Assembly: GCF_003944765.1 (NCBI RefSeq)
Contig: NZ_RWIU01000001.1
Location: forward strand, 1,302,001-1,366,000
DNA from: Hymenobacter perfusus
Lineage (GTDB): Bacteria; Bacteroidota; Bacteroidia; Cytophagales; Hymenobacteraceae
Direction of reading: 5' to 3'
Length of the DNA: 64,000 bases
Below are positions 40,584 through 49,308 of this stretch, piece after piece. The translations under genes were made by a program, and so were the position numbers. The stretch's first letter is position 1, and every line of letters starts with the position of its first letter. The notes below the pieces were generated by a model. The model saw only the letters and a list, made by a program, of their open reading frames with translations, ran no database searches and was not told where the DNA came from.

Positions 40584-42038
40584 ATGCGCTACCCCCTGCG
40601 CTGGCTCACAGCCTCCCTGCTGAGCCTCACCGTTCTGTCCTGCGCCAAACAGGATAATCTTCCTTCCCCCGTTGCGGCCACCACCGCCACCGGCACTGCC
40701 GATGTGAGTAGCGCCGGTTTCCCGGAAGGCTTCGACACCGGCACCAAAACCGCCTACACCACCGGCTCCGTCACGCTTGGCTCGGGCTCCTGGACGCTCA
40801 ACGACGCTCTGCTGGGCAACACCACCGCCGACCCTAAAACCGGCGCGCAGTCGGTGCGGGTGCGCAATGTGGGCTCGCTTACCATGAACTTCAACGCCAC
40901 CACCGGCGCGGGCGTGGTTACGGTGCAGCACGCCGTGTACGGCACCGATGGCAGCTCGCAGTGGGAGCTGTGGGTAAGCCAGAACAGCGGCAGCAGCTAT
41001 GCCAAAGTGGGCAGCACCATTACCAGCAGCAGCGCCACGCTCAGCACGGCCTCGTTCACGGTAAACCTGAGCGGCAACTTGCGCCTGCAGATCCGCAAGA
41101 CCTCGGGTGGCACCAACCGCGTGAACTTCGATAACGTGACGATGGAGCAGTATGGCTCCGGCGGGGGCACTACGCCGCCGCCCACCGGCACGGGCAAGAA
41201 ATTCCTGTTCGATGGCTCGCACGGGGAGCTGGCCGGCAATGCCGACTGGGTATTGGACGTGAACAGTGGCGTGGCCTCGCGCTACCCCACGCCAGCCCAG
41301 AGCGGCATCACGGCTACTACCTCGGAAACCTTCTGGACGGGCGCGGTTTCGGCCTGGGGCGTGGCGCTGGTGAAGCTGGGCCACACGGTGGAGCAGCTGC
41401 CCGCCGGCACGGCCATCAGCTACGGCAACAGCAGCAACTCCCAGGACCTGAGCAACTACAGCGTGTTTGTGGTGGATGAGCCGAACACGGTATTCACGGC
41501 CGCCGAGAAAACGGCCATCCTGCAGTTCGTGCAGAACGGCGGCGGCCTGTTCATGATTTCCGACCACACCATCTCGGACCGCAACAACGACGGCTGGGAC
41601 TCGCCCGAAATCTGGAACGACCTGATGCAGAACAACTCCGTGAAAGCCAACCCCTTCGGCTTCTCGGTGAACATGGACAACATCGTGGAAAACAGCAGCA
41701 ACGCCCTCACCACCAGCACCAATACCATCATGAACGGCTCGCAGGGCCGGGTGTCGCAGCTGTCCTTCCACAACGGTGCCACCATGACGCTCAGCCCCAC
41801 CGCCAACAGCACGGTGCAGGGCCTGATCTGGCGCACCTCCGCCACCCAGGGCAACAGCCTGGCCATGGCCGCTAGCAGCACCTTCGGCACCGGCCGCGTG
41901 GTGATTATCGGCGACTCCTCGCCGGCAGACGACGGCACCGGCTCGCCCGGCAACACGGTGTATGATGGCTGGAACGAAAACGTGAGCCACGCCCGCCTGC
42001 ACCTGAACGCCTCTTTGTGGCTGGCGAAGCTGCAATAA
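40584..42038 (+). CDS. Lipoprotein with N-terminal beta-sandwich and C-terminal GATase-like domain
   Basis: 484 residues. The lipobox VLSC gives C20. Residues about 45-190 form a beta-rich domain (QSVRVRNVGSLTMNF, then LRLQIRKTSGGTNRVNFDNV) of the kind that precedes catalytic domains in Bacteroidota secreted enzymes. After a GGGTTPPPTGTG linker, residues about 210-484 resemble class I GATase-like/ThuA-like folds: FLFDGSHGELAGNADWV, YSVFVVDEPN, FVQNGGGLFMISDHT and GRVVIIGDSSPADDG. No catalytic cysteine is evident in the expected place. Function unknown; a terminator follows at 42070. Confidence 0.75.
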   Translation: MRYPLRWLTASLLSLTVLSCAKQDNLPSPVAATTATGTADVSSAGFPEGFDTGTKTAYTTGSVTLGSGSWTLNDALLGNTTADPKTGAQSVRVRNVGSLTMNFNATTGAGVVTVQHAVYGTDGSSQWELWVSQNSGSSYAKVGSTITSSSATLSTASFTVNLSGNLRLQIRKTSGGTNRVNFDNVTMEQYGSGGGTTPPPTGTGKKFLFDGSHGELAGNADWVLDVNSGVASRYPTPAQSGITATTSETFWTGAVSAWGVALVKLGHTVEQLPAGTAISYGNSSNSQDLSNYSVFVVDEPNTVFTAAEKTAILQFVQNGGGLFMISDHTISDRNNDGWDSPEIWNDLMQNNSVKANPFGFSVNMDNIVENSSNALTTSTNTIMNGSQGRVSQLSFHNGATMTLSPTANSTVQGLIWRTSATQGNSLAMAASSTFGTGRVVIIGDSSPADDGTGSPGNTVYDGWNENVSHARLHLNASLWLAKLQ

Positions 42039-42069
42039 GCGGCCCGCTGTAACCCGCGCAATGCACACG

Positions 42070-42110
42070 GCCCCGCCGTCCGGACCTTCCGGGCGGCGGG
42101 GCTTTTGTTT
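42070..42110 (+). terminator. Intrinsic terminator after the lipoprotein gene
   Basis: A 14-pair GC-rich stem (42070-42083 with 42089-42102, one G-T pair) with a five-base loop, followed by TTTTGTTT. Confidence 0.85.
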
Positions 42111-42264
42111 GGGGTTGAAGAAGGGGAAGAACCGGTCATATACAACCGCATTACCCGGTCCGCCGGCCGCATTGCGCAGCTTGAATCAACAGAGCACCAA
42201 AAACCCGTCAATACGTCACCATTTCCGGCGGCGGCGGCAGTAGCATGAGCGGGGTCGGGGTGCG

Positions 42265-42272
42265 TACCTTGG
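42265..42272 (+). promoter_or_regulatory. Possible -7 box of the first GH13 gene
   Basis: TACCTTGG, 31 bases before ATG 42303. Close to the TACCTTTG form; the -33 region is not clear. Confidence 0.35.
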
Positions 42273-42302
42273 CAGAACCGTTTCTGACTTCCCACCCCGC
42301 GT

Positions 42303-44213
42303 ATGAACTCCTTCCGATTTCTACCTCTGCTGGCCGGCTCGCTGCTGGCCGCCGCTACCTCGTCGGTAGCCCTGGCCGCCCCGGCCCTGACCGTTACCGA
42401 ACTGGCCGCCCCGGCCGCCAAAACCGCCGCCATTCAGCGCATCGACCCGACCTTCTGGTGGGTGGGTATGAAAAACCCGAAGTTGCAGCTGCTGGTCCAC
42501 GGCCCCGGCATTGCCAGCAGCACCGCTACTCTCAAGAATTATGAGGGCGTGACGCTGGACGGGGTGCAGAAGCTGGAAAGCCCCAACTACCTGCTCATCA
42601 ACCTCACCATCAGCCCCACGGCCAAGCCCGGCAAGCTGCAGCTGGAGTTCCAGGGCGCGAAGAAAACCACCTTCGCCTACGAGCTGAAGCAGCGCACCAC
42701 GCCCGGCGACAAGCAGAAAGTGCAGGGCCTCGCGCAGCAGGATTTCATCTACTTCCTGATGCCCGACCGGTTCTCGAACGGCGACCCCAAGAACGATTAC
42801 CTCAAGGACATGCGTGCCCCCAAAGTGGCCCGCGACTCGATGTACGCCCGCCACGGCGGCGACCTGAAAGGCATCGAGAACCACTTCGACTACTTCAAGA
42901 GCCTGGGCGTAACGGCTTTGTGGCTGACGCCGGTGGTGGAAAACGACATGCCCAAGGCCAGCTACCACGGCTACGCCCTCACCGACTACTACAACACCGA
43001 CCGCCGCTACGGCACGCTGGAAGAGTACAAGCAGTTTGTGGACAAGGCCCACGCCAACGGCCTGAAAGTGGTGCATGATGTGGTGCTCAACCACATGGGC
43101 AGCAAAAACTACCTGTTCCTGGATCAGCCCGCCAAAGACTGGTTCAACCAGTGGCCCGGCTTCACGCGCAGTAACTACAACTCCCTGGCCCTCAACGACC
43201 CCTACGGCTCCCAGCTGGACGGCAAGCTCTACAACAAAGGCTGGTTCGACACCACCATGCCCGACGTGAACCAGAGCAACCCGCTGGTGGCTACCTACCT
43301 GATTCAGAACTTTTTGTGGTGGGTGGAATACACCGGCCTCGACGCTTACCGCATCGATACCTACCCGTATTCCGACCCCAAGTTCCTGATGCAGTGGGGC
43401 CAGGCGATGCAAGAGGAGTTCCCGACGCTGTTCAGCTTCGGCGAGGCCTGGGTAGGCAGCACGGCCCAGCAGGCGTTCTTCGCCCGCAACGTGTTCCAGC
43501 CCGTCGATGGCTTCAAGTCGAACCTGGAATCGGTGTTCGATTTCCAGTCGCAGGGAGCGGTGCATGATGCCTTGCGCGGCGACCAGCCCAACATGAACCG
43601 CATGTACGAAGCCCTGCAGGGCGACTGGATGTACGAGGACGCCACCCGCAACGTCACCTTCCTCGACAACCACGACATGAGCCGCTTCTACTCGGTAATC
43701 GGGGAGGATTTCAACAAGTACAAGCTGGGTGTGGCTTGGCTGCTCACTACCCGCGGCATTCCGCAACTCTACTACGGCACCGAGATGCTGATGAAGAACT
43801 TCAGCAACCCCGACGGCAAGGTGCGCGAGGACTTCCCCGGCGGCTTCTCCGGCGACAAAACCAACTACTTCACGGCGGCCGGCCGCACGGGCCAGACCGG
43901 TGAGGCGTTTAACTACCTCAGCAAGCTCAGCCTCTACCGCCAGGCGCACCCGGTGCTGGCCACCGGCAAGCTCATGCAGTTCATTCCGCAGGATGGCGTG
44001 TATGTATATTTCCGGTACAACGACCAGGACGAGGCGGTGATGATCCTGCTCAACGGCAACAAAGACGAGAAAACAGTGGACGGCGCGCGGTTTGCGGAGC
44101 GTACTGGCGGCTTTAGCTCCGGGGTGGAAATCAACTCCGGCGCGGCCCTGGCTGACCTCAAGAGCTTTAAGGTTCCCGGGCGCACGGCCTGGGTGGTGGA
44201 GCTGAAAAAATAA
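42303..44213 (+). CDS. Secreted GH13 alpha-amylase (SusA/neopullulanase-like)
   Basis: 636 residues: a signal peptide (about 1-26), an Ig-like N-terminal domain (about 30-125, the cyclomaltodextrinase-type module), the GH13 barrel and a short C-terminal beta domain. The catalytic triad is the nucleophile in YRIDTYPY (D352), the acid/base in SFGEAWVG (E381) and the stabiliser in FLDNHDMSR (D458). VHDVVLNHMG supplies the first conserved region. This plan fits SusA-type neopullulanases that cut alpha-1,4 bonds in starch fragments in the periplasm. It is the first gene of the alpha-glucan cluster and ends at a strong hairpin. Confidence 0.94.
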   Translation: MNSFRFLPLLAGSLLAAATSSVALAAPALTVTELAAPAAKTAAIQRIDPTFWWVGMKNPKLQLLVHGPGIASSTATLKNYEGVTLDGVQKLESPNYLLINLTISPTAKPGKLQLEFQGAKKTTFAYELKQRTTPGDKQKVQGLAQQDFIYFLMPDRFSNGDPKNDYLKDMRAPKVARDSMYARHGGDLKGIENHFDYFKSLGVTALWLTPVVENDMPKASYHGYALTDYYNTDRRYGTLEEYKQFVDKAHANGLKVVHDVVLNHMGSKNYLFLDQPAKDWFNQWPGFTRSNYNSLALNDPYGSQLDGKLYNKGWFDTTMPDVNQSNPLVATYLIQNFLWWVEYTGLDAYRIDTYPYSDPKFLMQWGQAMQEEFPTLFSFGEAWVGSTAQQAFFARNVFQPVDGFKSNLESVFDFQSQGAVHDALRGDQPNMNRMYEALQGDWMYEDATRNVTFLDNHDMSRFYSVIGEDFNKYKLGVAWLLTTRGIPQLYYGTEMLMKNFSNPDGKVREDFPGGFSGDKTNYFTAAGRTGQTGEAFNYLSKLSLYRQAHPVLATGKLMQFIPQDGVYVYFRYNDQDEAVMILLNGNKDEKTVDGARFAERTGGFSSGVEINSGAALADLKSFKVPGRTAWVVELKK

Positions 44214-44216
44214 GAT

Positions 44217-44253
44217 TAGCGACGAGCGGCGGAACCACGGCCGCTCGTCGCTA
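44217..44253 (+). terminator. Hairpin after the first GH13 gene
   Basis: TAGCGACGAGCGGC (44217-44230) pairs perfectly with 44240-44253. There is no T run, so it could terminate weakly or stabilise the upstream message. Confidence 0.6.
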
Positions 44254-44275
44254 CTTATGTACTACCGCTTGGTAC

Positions 44276-44283
44276 TATCTTCA
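44276..44283 (+). promoter_or_regulatory. Possible -7 box of the SDR gene
   Basis: TATCTTCA, 19 bases before ATG 44303; the same form is found before the 7TMR-DISM gene at 12554. Confidence 0.35.
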
Positions 44284-44302
44284 GCTTCAACCTGATAAAG
44301 CC

Positions 44303-45010
44303 ATGACCGACCTCACCAACCAAGTAGCCATTGTAACGGGTGCCAGCCGGGGCATCGGCCGCGCTATTGCCCTGCTGCTGGCCCTGCAGGGTGCCAAAGT
44401 GGTAGCCGTAGCCCGCACCGCTGAGGAACTTGAAGAGCTCAACGCCAAAACCCAAGGCTTGGCCATTCCCGCCGACGTAGCCGACGAGGCCGACGCCCGG
44501 CATATCGTCACGGAAACGCTCAGCCGCTTCGGCCGCCTCGATATTCTGGTGTGCAACGCGGGCGTGGGCTCCTTCAACCTGCTGGAGCACTTCGAGGCCG
44601 CCGAGTGGGACCGGATCTTCGACGTGAACGTGAAGGGTACGTTTCTGCTGTGTAAGGCGGCGGTGCCGCACTTCAAGGCCCAGGGCCGGGGCCACATCGT
44701 GGGCATTACCTCCGATGTGAGCAAGCGCACCTTCGAGCACGGCACCGCCTACGGGGCCAGTAAATACGCCCAGGATGCCCTGCTGGCCTCGCTGCGCAAA
44801 GAAGTGCGCCCCCACGGCGTGAAGGTGAGCACCATCTACCCCGGTCTGGTGGATACGTACTTCAACGACTCCCGCCCCGGCAGCCCCGACGCCGAGAAAA
44901 CCCATCTCAAGCCCTCCGATGTGGCCCAGGCAGTGCGCTACGTGCTGGAGGCCCCGGCCCACGTGGTCATCGACGAGCTGATGCTGCACCCGATGACGCA
45001 GGAATGGTAA
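44303..45010 (+). CDS. Short-chain dehydrogenase/reductase
   Basis: 235-residue classical SDR. The dinucleotide motif is VTGASRGIGRAIALLLA, the NAG stretch is LVCNAGVGSF, and the catalytic S/Y/K are in GITSDVS and TAYGASKYAQDAL. The basic residue after the second strand (VAVART) favours NADP(H). The C-terminus continues VVIDELMLHPMTQEW, like the 3-ketoacyl-ACP reductase/serine dehydrogenase (YdfG-like) group, but the substrate is not predictable. It lies between two GH13 genes with its own putative promoter and need not be part of glucan metabolism. Confidence 0.9.
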   Translation: MTDLTNQVAIVTGASRGIGRAIALLLALQGAKVVAVARTAEELEELNAKTQGLAIPADVADEADARHIVTETLSRFGRLDILVCNAGVGSFNLLEHFEAAEWDRIFDVNVKGTFLLCKAAVPHFKAQGRGHIVGITSDVSKRTFEHGTAYGASKYAQDALLASLRKEVRPHGVKVSTIYPGLVDTYFNDSRPGSPDAEKTHLKPSDVAQAVRYVLEAPAHVVIDELMLHPMTQEW

Positions 45011-45012
45011 AC

Positions 45013-45167
45013 TGTCATTGCGAGCCGCGCGAAGCAATCCTTCCTTTTCTGAGCGCTTAGCTTAGACCTATTCAGAAGCCAATGGTGCGTGGTCTATCAT
45101 AGGCTTGTCAAATCCGGAAGCTTTCAGATGTAAAAGGACGGATTGCTTCGCGCGGCTCACAATGACA
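45013..45167. repeat. Long inverted repeat, CATTGCGAG/AAGCAATCC family
   Basis: Arms of 36 bases (45013-45048 and 45132-45167) match at 34 positions around an 83-base spacer. The core words TGTCATTG, GAGCCGCGCGAAGCAATCC and CCTTTT belong to a widespread class of bacterial intergenic repeats. It lies between the SDR gene and the second GH13 gene and ends 15 bases before the -7 box of the latter. Confidence 0.88.
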
Positions 45168-45182
45168 ACCCACCTAAACGCC

Positions 45183-45190
45183 TATCTTGC
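45183..45190 (+). promoter_or_regulatory. Possible -7 box of the second GH13 gene
   Basis: TATCTTGC ends seven bases before ATG 45197, another nearly leaderless arrangement. The right arm of the inverted repeat lies where a -33 element would be. Confidence 0.4.
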
Positions 45191-45196
45191 TTACCT

Positions 45197-47044
45197 ATGA
45201 AATACCTGCTGCTGCCGGCGGCGGCCCTGTCTCTGGGGCTGGCTGCGTTCGGGCTTTCTTCTTTCACCTTGCAACCCTCCGCTTCCGTGGCTGATTCCTT
45301 TGCCTCCTCGGACCCCAATACCACCGACGAGCAGCCCCAGGATCATAAGCTGGTGATTTACCAGATGATGACCCGCCTGTTCGGCAACAAAACCGCCGTG
45401 AACAAGCCCTACGGTACGCTCCAGGAAAACGGCGTGGGTAAGTTCAACGACATTACCGGTCCGGCCCTGCAGGCCATCAAGAAGCTGGGGGCCAGCCACG
45501 TATGGTACACCGGCGTGATTGAGCACGCCACCATGACGGACTACACCAAGCAGGGCATTGCCCTGGATGATGCCGACGTGGTGAAAGGCCGCGCTGGCTC
45601 GCCCTACGCCATCAAGGATTACTACGATGTGAACCCCGACCTGGCCGTGGACGTGAAGAACCGCATGGCGGAGTTCGAGGCCCTGGTGAAGCGCACCCAC
45701 GACAACGACCTGAAAGTCATCATCGACTTCGTACCCAACCACGTGGCCCGCACCTACAAGTCGGATGCCAACCCGGCGGGCGTGGCCGATTTGGGGGAGA
45801 AGGACGACAAAACCACGGCTTTCGCGCCCAACAACAACTTCTACTACCTGCCTGGCAAGCCCTTCGTGGTGCCGGCCGGCTACAACCCGCTGGGTGATTT
45901 GAAAGGCCCCCGCGAGGACGGCAAGTTCCAGGAAAACCCGGCCAAAGCCACCGGCAACGACGTGTTTTCGGAAGCGCCCAAGGTGGACGACTGGTTTGAA
46001 ACCATCAAGCTCAACTACGGCGTCGATTACCAGAACGGCCGCAAAAAGCACTTCGAGCAAACGCCCGATACGTGGCTGAAAATGCGCGACATCCTCATCT
46101 TCTGGGCCAAGAAGGACGTGGACGGTTTCCGCTGCGACATGGCCGAGATGGTGCCGGTAGAGTTCTGGGCCTGGGTGATTCCGGAGCTGAAAAAGGTGAA
46201 CCCCAAGCTGGTCTTTATCGGCGAGGCCTACGACGCCAAGACGTACAAGATGTACATCGAGCAGGGCAAGTTCGATTACCTCTACGACAAGGTGGGCCTC
46301 TACGACGGCCTGCGCCGCCTCATGCGCGGCGAGGGCAGCACCGAGGACATCACCAAAGTATGGAAGGAGGAAAGCCGCGGCATTGCCAACCACATGTTGC
46401 GCTTCCTGGAAAACCACGACGAGCAGCGCATTGCCAGCAAGGACTTCGCCGGTAACCCCCGCGCCGCCATTCCGGCCATGACGGTTTCGGCCACGCTGGC
46501 TACCGGCCCCGTAATGCTGTACTTCGGGCAGGATGTGGGCGAACCAGCCCACGGCTCCGAGGGCTTTTCGGGTGAGGACGGCCGCACCACCATCTTCGAC
46601 TACTGGGGCGTGCCCGAACACCAGAAATGGATGAACGGCGGCAAGTTCGACGGCGGTAAGCTCAGCCCCGAGCAACGCCAGCTCCACGACTTCTACGCCC
46701 GCCTGCTCACGCTCACCAGCCAGAGCGACGCCATCCGCCAGGGCAAATTCTACGAGCTGCAGGACGCCAACAACCTCGACGCGCAGTACAACCAGCGCCA
46801 GCTTTACACCTACGTGCGCTACACCGGGAAGCAAAAGCTGCTCATCGTAGTCAACTTCAGCCCCGATAAAACTTATAAGCCCACTATCCGGATTCCGCAG
46901 AATGTGCTGCAACTGATGGGCCTCAACCCCCAGCAGTTCTACACCTACTCCGAGCTGCTCAGCCAGGCTCCGGCCGTGCAAACCCTCAACCTCACCCTGG
47001 CTCCCCAAAGCGCTTACATCTTCGAAATCAACCCCAAGAAGTAG
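45197..47044 (+). CDS. Exported GH13-family alpha-amylase
   Basis: 615 residues. A signal peptide (about 1-22) precedes a GH13 barrel without an N-terminal Ig domain. Conserved regions: VIIDFVPNHVART, the nucleophile in DGFRCDMAEMVP (D314), the acid/base in VFIGEAYDAK (E343), and the stabiliser in FLENHDEQR (D408). A C-terminal beta domain ends in SAYIFEINPKK. It differs from the upstream GH13 in sequence and layout, so the two are not recent duplicates. Followed, after an inverted repeat, by the transporter gene. ATG 45197 is chosen because earlier in-frame codons lie in the repeat. Confidence 0.93.
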   Translation: MKYLLLPAAALSLGLAAFGLSSFTLQPSASVADSFASSDPNTTDEQPQDHKLVIYQMMTRLFGNKTAVNKPYGTLQENGVGKFNDITGPALQAIKKLGASHVWYTGVIEHATMTDYTKQGIALDDADVVKGRAGSPYAIKDYYDVNPDLAVDVKNRMAEFEALVKRTHDNDLKVIIDFVPNHVARTYKSDANPAGVADLGEKDDKTTAFAPNNNFYYLPGKPFVVPAGYNPLGDLKGPREDGKFQENPAKATGNDVFSEAPKVDDWFETIKLNYGVDYQNGRKKHFEQTPDTWLKMRDILIFWAKKDVDGFRCDMAEMVPVEFWAWVIPELKKVNPKLVFIGEAYDAKTYKMYIEQGKFDYLYDKVGLYDGLRRLMRGEGSTEDITKVWKEESRGIANHMLRFLENHDEQRIASKDFAGNPRAAIPAMTVSATLATGPVMLYFGQDVGEPAHGSEGFSGEDGRTTIFDYWGVPEHQKWMNGGKFDGGKLSPEQRQLHDFYARLLTLTSQSDAIRQGKFYELQDANNLDAQYNQRQLYTYVRYTGKQKLLIVVNFSPDKTYKPTIRIPQNVLQLMGLNPQQFYTYSELLSQAPAVQTLNLTLAPQSAYIFEINPKK

Positions 47045-47046
47045 AT

Positions 47047-47112
47047 CTTAGAGGTGAGAACTTAGAGCTTAGCATCTTTTTGGTTTCTAAGCTCTCGGTT
47101 CTCACCTCTAAG
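47047..47112. repeat. Inverted repeat between amylase and transporter genes
   Basis: Arms of 26 bases (47047-47072 and 47087-47112) match at 24 positions with a 14-base spacer containing TTTTT. The arms are built from CTTAGAG and GGTGAGAA words, recalling the GGTGAG vocabulary of the repeats at 2919, 30159 and 32290. It begins two bases after the amylase stop. Confidence 0.85.
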
Positions 47113-47149
47113 CTCTAAAACCCTCCCCTAATTCCCACACAGTCACAGA

Positions 47150-48562
47150 ATGGCAACCAGTGTAGCAGCCGCTCCCCCCGGCACCGATAACAAACCCCGC
47201 CTCAGCTTCTGGCAGATCTGGAACATGAGCTTTGGCTTTCTGGGTATCCAGTTTGGCTTTGCGTTGCAGAACGCCAACGTGAGCCGAATCTTCGAAACGC
47301 TGGGTGGCACCGAAATAGCGCTGTATTGGCTGGCGGCTCCGCTTACCGGTATGCTCGTGCAGCCCATCATCGGGTATATGTCGGACCGCACCTGGAGCCC
47401 GAAATGGGGCCGCCGCCGGCCGTTTTTTTTGGTGGGCGCGGTGCTGGCCTCCTTTGCCTTGCTAGTGATGCCCAACGTATCCGCCCTGTGGATGGCTGTG
47501 GGCATGCTCTGGATCATGGACTCCAGCATCAACATCAGTATGGAGCCGTTCCGGGCGCTGGTGGGTGATTTACTGCCCTCGGAGCAGCGTACCACGGGCT
47601 TTGCCGCCCAGACGTTCTTTATCGGCGTAGGAGCCGTGGTAGCTTCCATGCTGCCCTGGATGTTTACCAACTGGTTTGGCATTGCCAACACGGCCCCCGC
47701 TGGTCAGATTCCGCCTTCGGTGAAGTATGCCTTCTATATCGGGGCCTTTGCCTTCTTCACGGCAGTGCTCTGGACGGTACTGACCACCAAAGAGTACCCG
47801 CCGGCTGATATGGCCGAGTTTGAAGAAGAGAAGCGCCGCACCGCTGGTTTTTGGAATGGTATCCGCGAGTCGTTCGGCGGTATCTTCCACATGCCCAAGA
47901 CAATGGCCCAGCTGGCCATTGTGCAGTTCTTCTCCTGGCTGGCGCTGTTCTCGATGTGGATTTACACCACGCCCGCCGTCACCAGTCACATCTACCACAC
48001 CACCGACACCACTTCCAAGCTCTACAATGAGGGTGCCGACTGGGTGGGCGTGTGCTTTGCCACCTACAACGGGGTTTCGGCCGTGGCAGCTTTGCTGCTG
48101 CCCTTTATTGCCCGCGCCACCAGCCGCCGCTTCACGCATCTGCTGTGCCTGGTAGCCGGCGGCCTGGGCCTAATTTCCATCTACTTCATTCAGGACCCCA
48201 AAATGCTGCTCGTGTCCATGATTGGGGTGGGCATAGCCTGGGCTTCCATCCTGAGCGTGCCCTACGCCATGCTGGCCGGCGCACTGCCCGCCAACAAAAT
48301 GGGCTACTACATGGGCGTATTCAACTTCTTCATTGTGATTCCGCAGGTAGTGGCGGGCCTGATTCTGGGCTTCTTCACCAAAACCGTATTCGGGGGCGAA
48401 GCCGTGTACACGCTGATTCTGGGTGGCGTTTCCATGATCATCTCGGGCCTGCTGACCCTGCGCGTCCACGACGCCGACGACATCCGTCTGCCCGCTGACG
48501 CGACCCTCCAGACCAGCTCGCCCGGCTACGACACCACCGTGGAATCGAACCCGCGCGTGTAA
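47150..48562 (+). CDS. SLC45-like MFS sugar transporter
   Basis: 470 residues with twelve predicted spans. Motifs of the SLC45/GPH-like sugar carriers are visible: FWQIWNMSFGFLGIQFGFAL, GYMSDRTWSPKWGRRRPFFL (the loop 2-3 signature), and LPSEQRTTGFAAQTFFIG. In Bacteroidota this family is often found with GH13 enzymes as an inner-membrane maltose or maltodextrin importer, and the two amylase genes upstream fit that. It ends in a terminator at 48590-48627. Confidence 0.9.
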   Translation: MATSVAAAPPGTDNKPRLSFWQIWNMSFGFLGIQFGFALQNANVSRIFETLGGTEIALYWLAAPLTGMLVQPIIGYMSDRTWSPKWGRRRPFFLVGAVLASFALLVMPNVSALWMAVGMLWIMDSSINISMEPFRALVGDLLPSEQRTTGFAAQTFFIGVGAVVASMLPWMFTNWFGIANTAPAGQIPPSVKYAFYIGAFAFFTAVLWTVLTTKEYPPADMAEFEEEKRRTAGFWNGIRESFGGIFHMPKTMAQLAIVQFFSWLALFSMWIYTTPAVTSHIYHTTDTTSKLYNEGADWVGVCFATYNGVSAVAALLLPFIARATSRRFTHLLCLVAGGLGLISIYFIQDPKMLLVSMIGVGIAWASILSVPYAMLAGALPANKMGYYMGVFNFFIVIPQVVAGLILGFFTKTVFGGEAVYTLILGGVSMIISGLLTLRVHDADDIRLPADATLQTSSPGYDTTVESNPRV

Positions 48563-48589
48563 CCCGTCAACCACCGACTAACGGACAGC

Positions 48590-48627
48590 AAAAAGCCCCG
48601 CCGCACCTGAGTGCAGCGGGGCTTTTT
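48590..48627. terminator. Bidirectional terminator
   Basis: AAAAAGCCCCG (48590-48600) pairs with 48617-48627, with an inner GCAC/GTGC stem and A/T runs at both ends. It separates the transporter from the convergent hypothetical gene. Confidence 0.85.
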
Positions 48628-48650
48628 AGTGTAGCGTAATACTTACGCGC

Positions 48651-49058
48651 TTAGCCGTGCTGCAGCCACTGCTGGGCCAGCTGCTCCTCGGTGAACACCC
48701 GCAGTTGGGTGCTGTTGGTGGGGTCGTGGTCGTACTCGGCCAGGCGGGGGCGCAGGATGTCGGCGTGGTAGGGCGTGGTGAGGTAAGCTAGGCGGCGCGG
48801 GATACCCGGCAAAGCCGCCTTCAACTCGACCCGAAACTCCTCTAGCAGCCACTGCAGATCCGTCGGGTCGGCGAGGCCCCGACTGCGCAGATCAATCAGC
48901 CAGCGGCCGGCCTGTTCGCGCCGGGCCAGCACTAGGCCGGTGCGGTAGCCTTCGCGGTGCTCGGCGGAGGTAGCAGGCCGGGTCCAGCGCAGAAACACCA
49001 CCGCCAAATCGGAACGGTAAGAGAGGTGCAGATAATCGGGGAGGTTGGAGTCAGGCAT
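48651..49058 (-). CDS. Hypothetical protein (possible STAS-like fold)
   Basis: 135 residues from ATG 49058, with no family I recognise with confidence. The beta-alpha alternation (LAVVFLRWTRPATSAEH, then GRWLIDLRSRGLADPTDLQWL, then RLAYLTTPYHADILRPRL) recalls SpoIIAA/STAS-like proteins that are common in Hymenobacter-like genomes. No signal peptide, so cytoplasmic. A perfect -7 box (TACCTTTG, 49071-49078) 13 bases upstream supports both the gene and this start; longer in-frame starts lie upstream of that box. Confidence 0.65.
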   Translation of the reverse strand: MPDSNLPDYLHLSYRSDLAVVFLRWTRPATSAEHREGYRTGLVLARREQAGRWLIDLRSRGLADPTDLQWLLEEFRVELKAALPGIPRRLAYLTTPYHADILRPRLAEYDHDPTNSTQLRVFTEEQLAQQWLQHG

Positions 49059-49070
49059 ACGGCAGTCGGG

Positions 49071-49078
49071 CAAAGGTA
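49071..49078 (-). promoter_or_regulatory. -7 box of the hypothetical gene
   Basis: TACCTTTG on the minus strand ends 13 bases before ATG 49058. Confidence 0.5.
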
Positions 49079-49308
49079 AGGCGACTTTTCGCGCGGTCCG
49101 GCCGAAAGATGCCGCCGCTACATGAATCTCCGGTGAACCTGCCGTGGCCCCGCGCGGCCGAACGCCACCGTACCCGTTAACGGCCGGTTTTCGGGCTTTC
49201 GGGGCCGAAACTGCCGAGTTGGTTGGAATCCGGGGGCCGGCCACCCGGCCGTTTGCGCGGCGGGGCGTAACTTCCGCTTCCATTCGTCTCACTCACCTCC
49301 TTATTTTG

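Noticed and set aside
44217..44253. tRNA-like or small RNA gene at the strong hairpin after the first GH13 gene
   Set aside because: It is a simple two-arm hairpin directly after a stop codon, with no cloverleaf and no promoter of its own.
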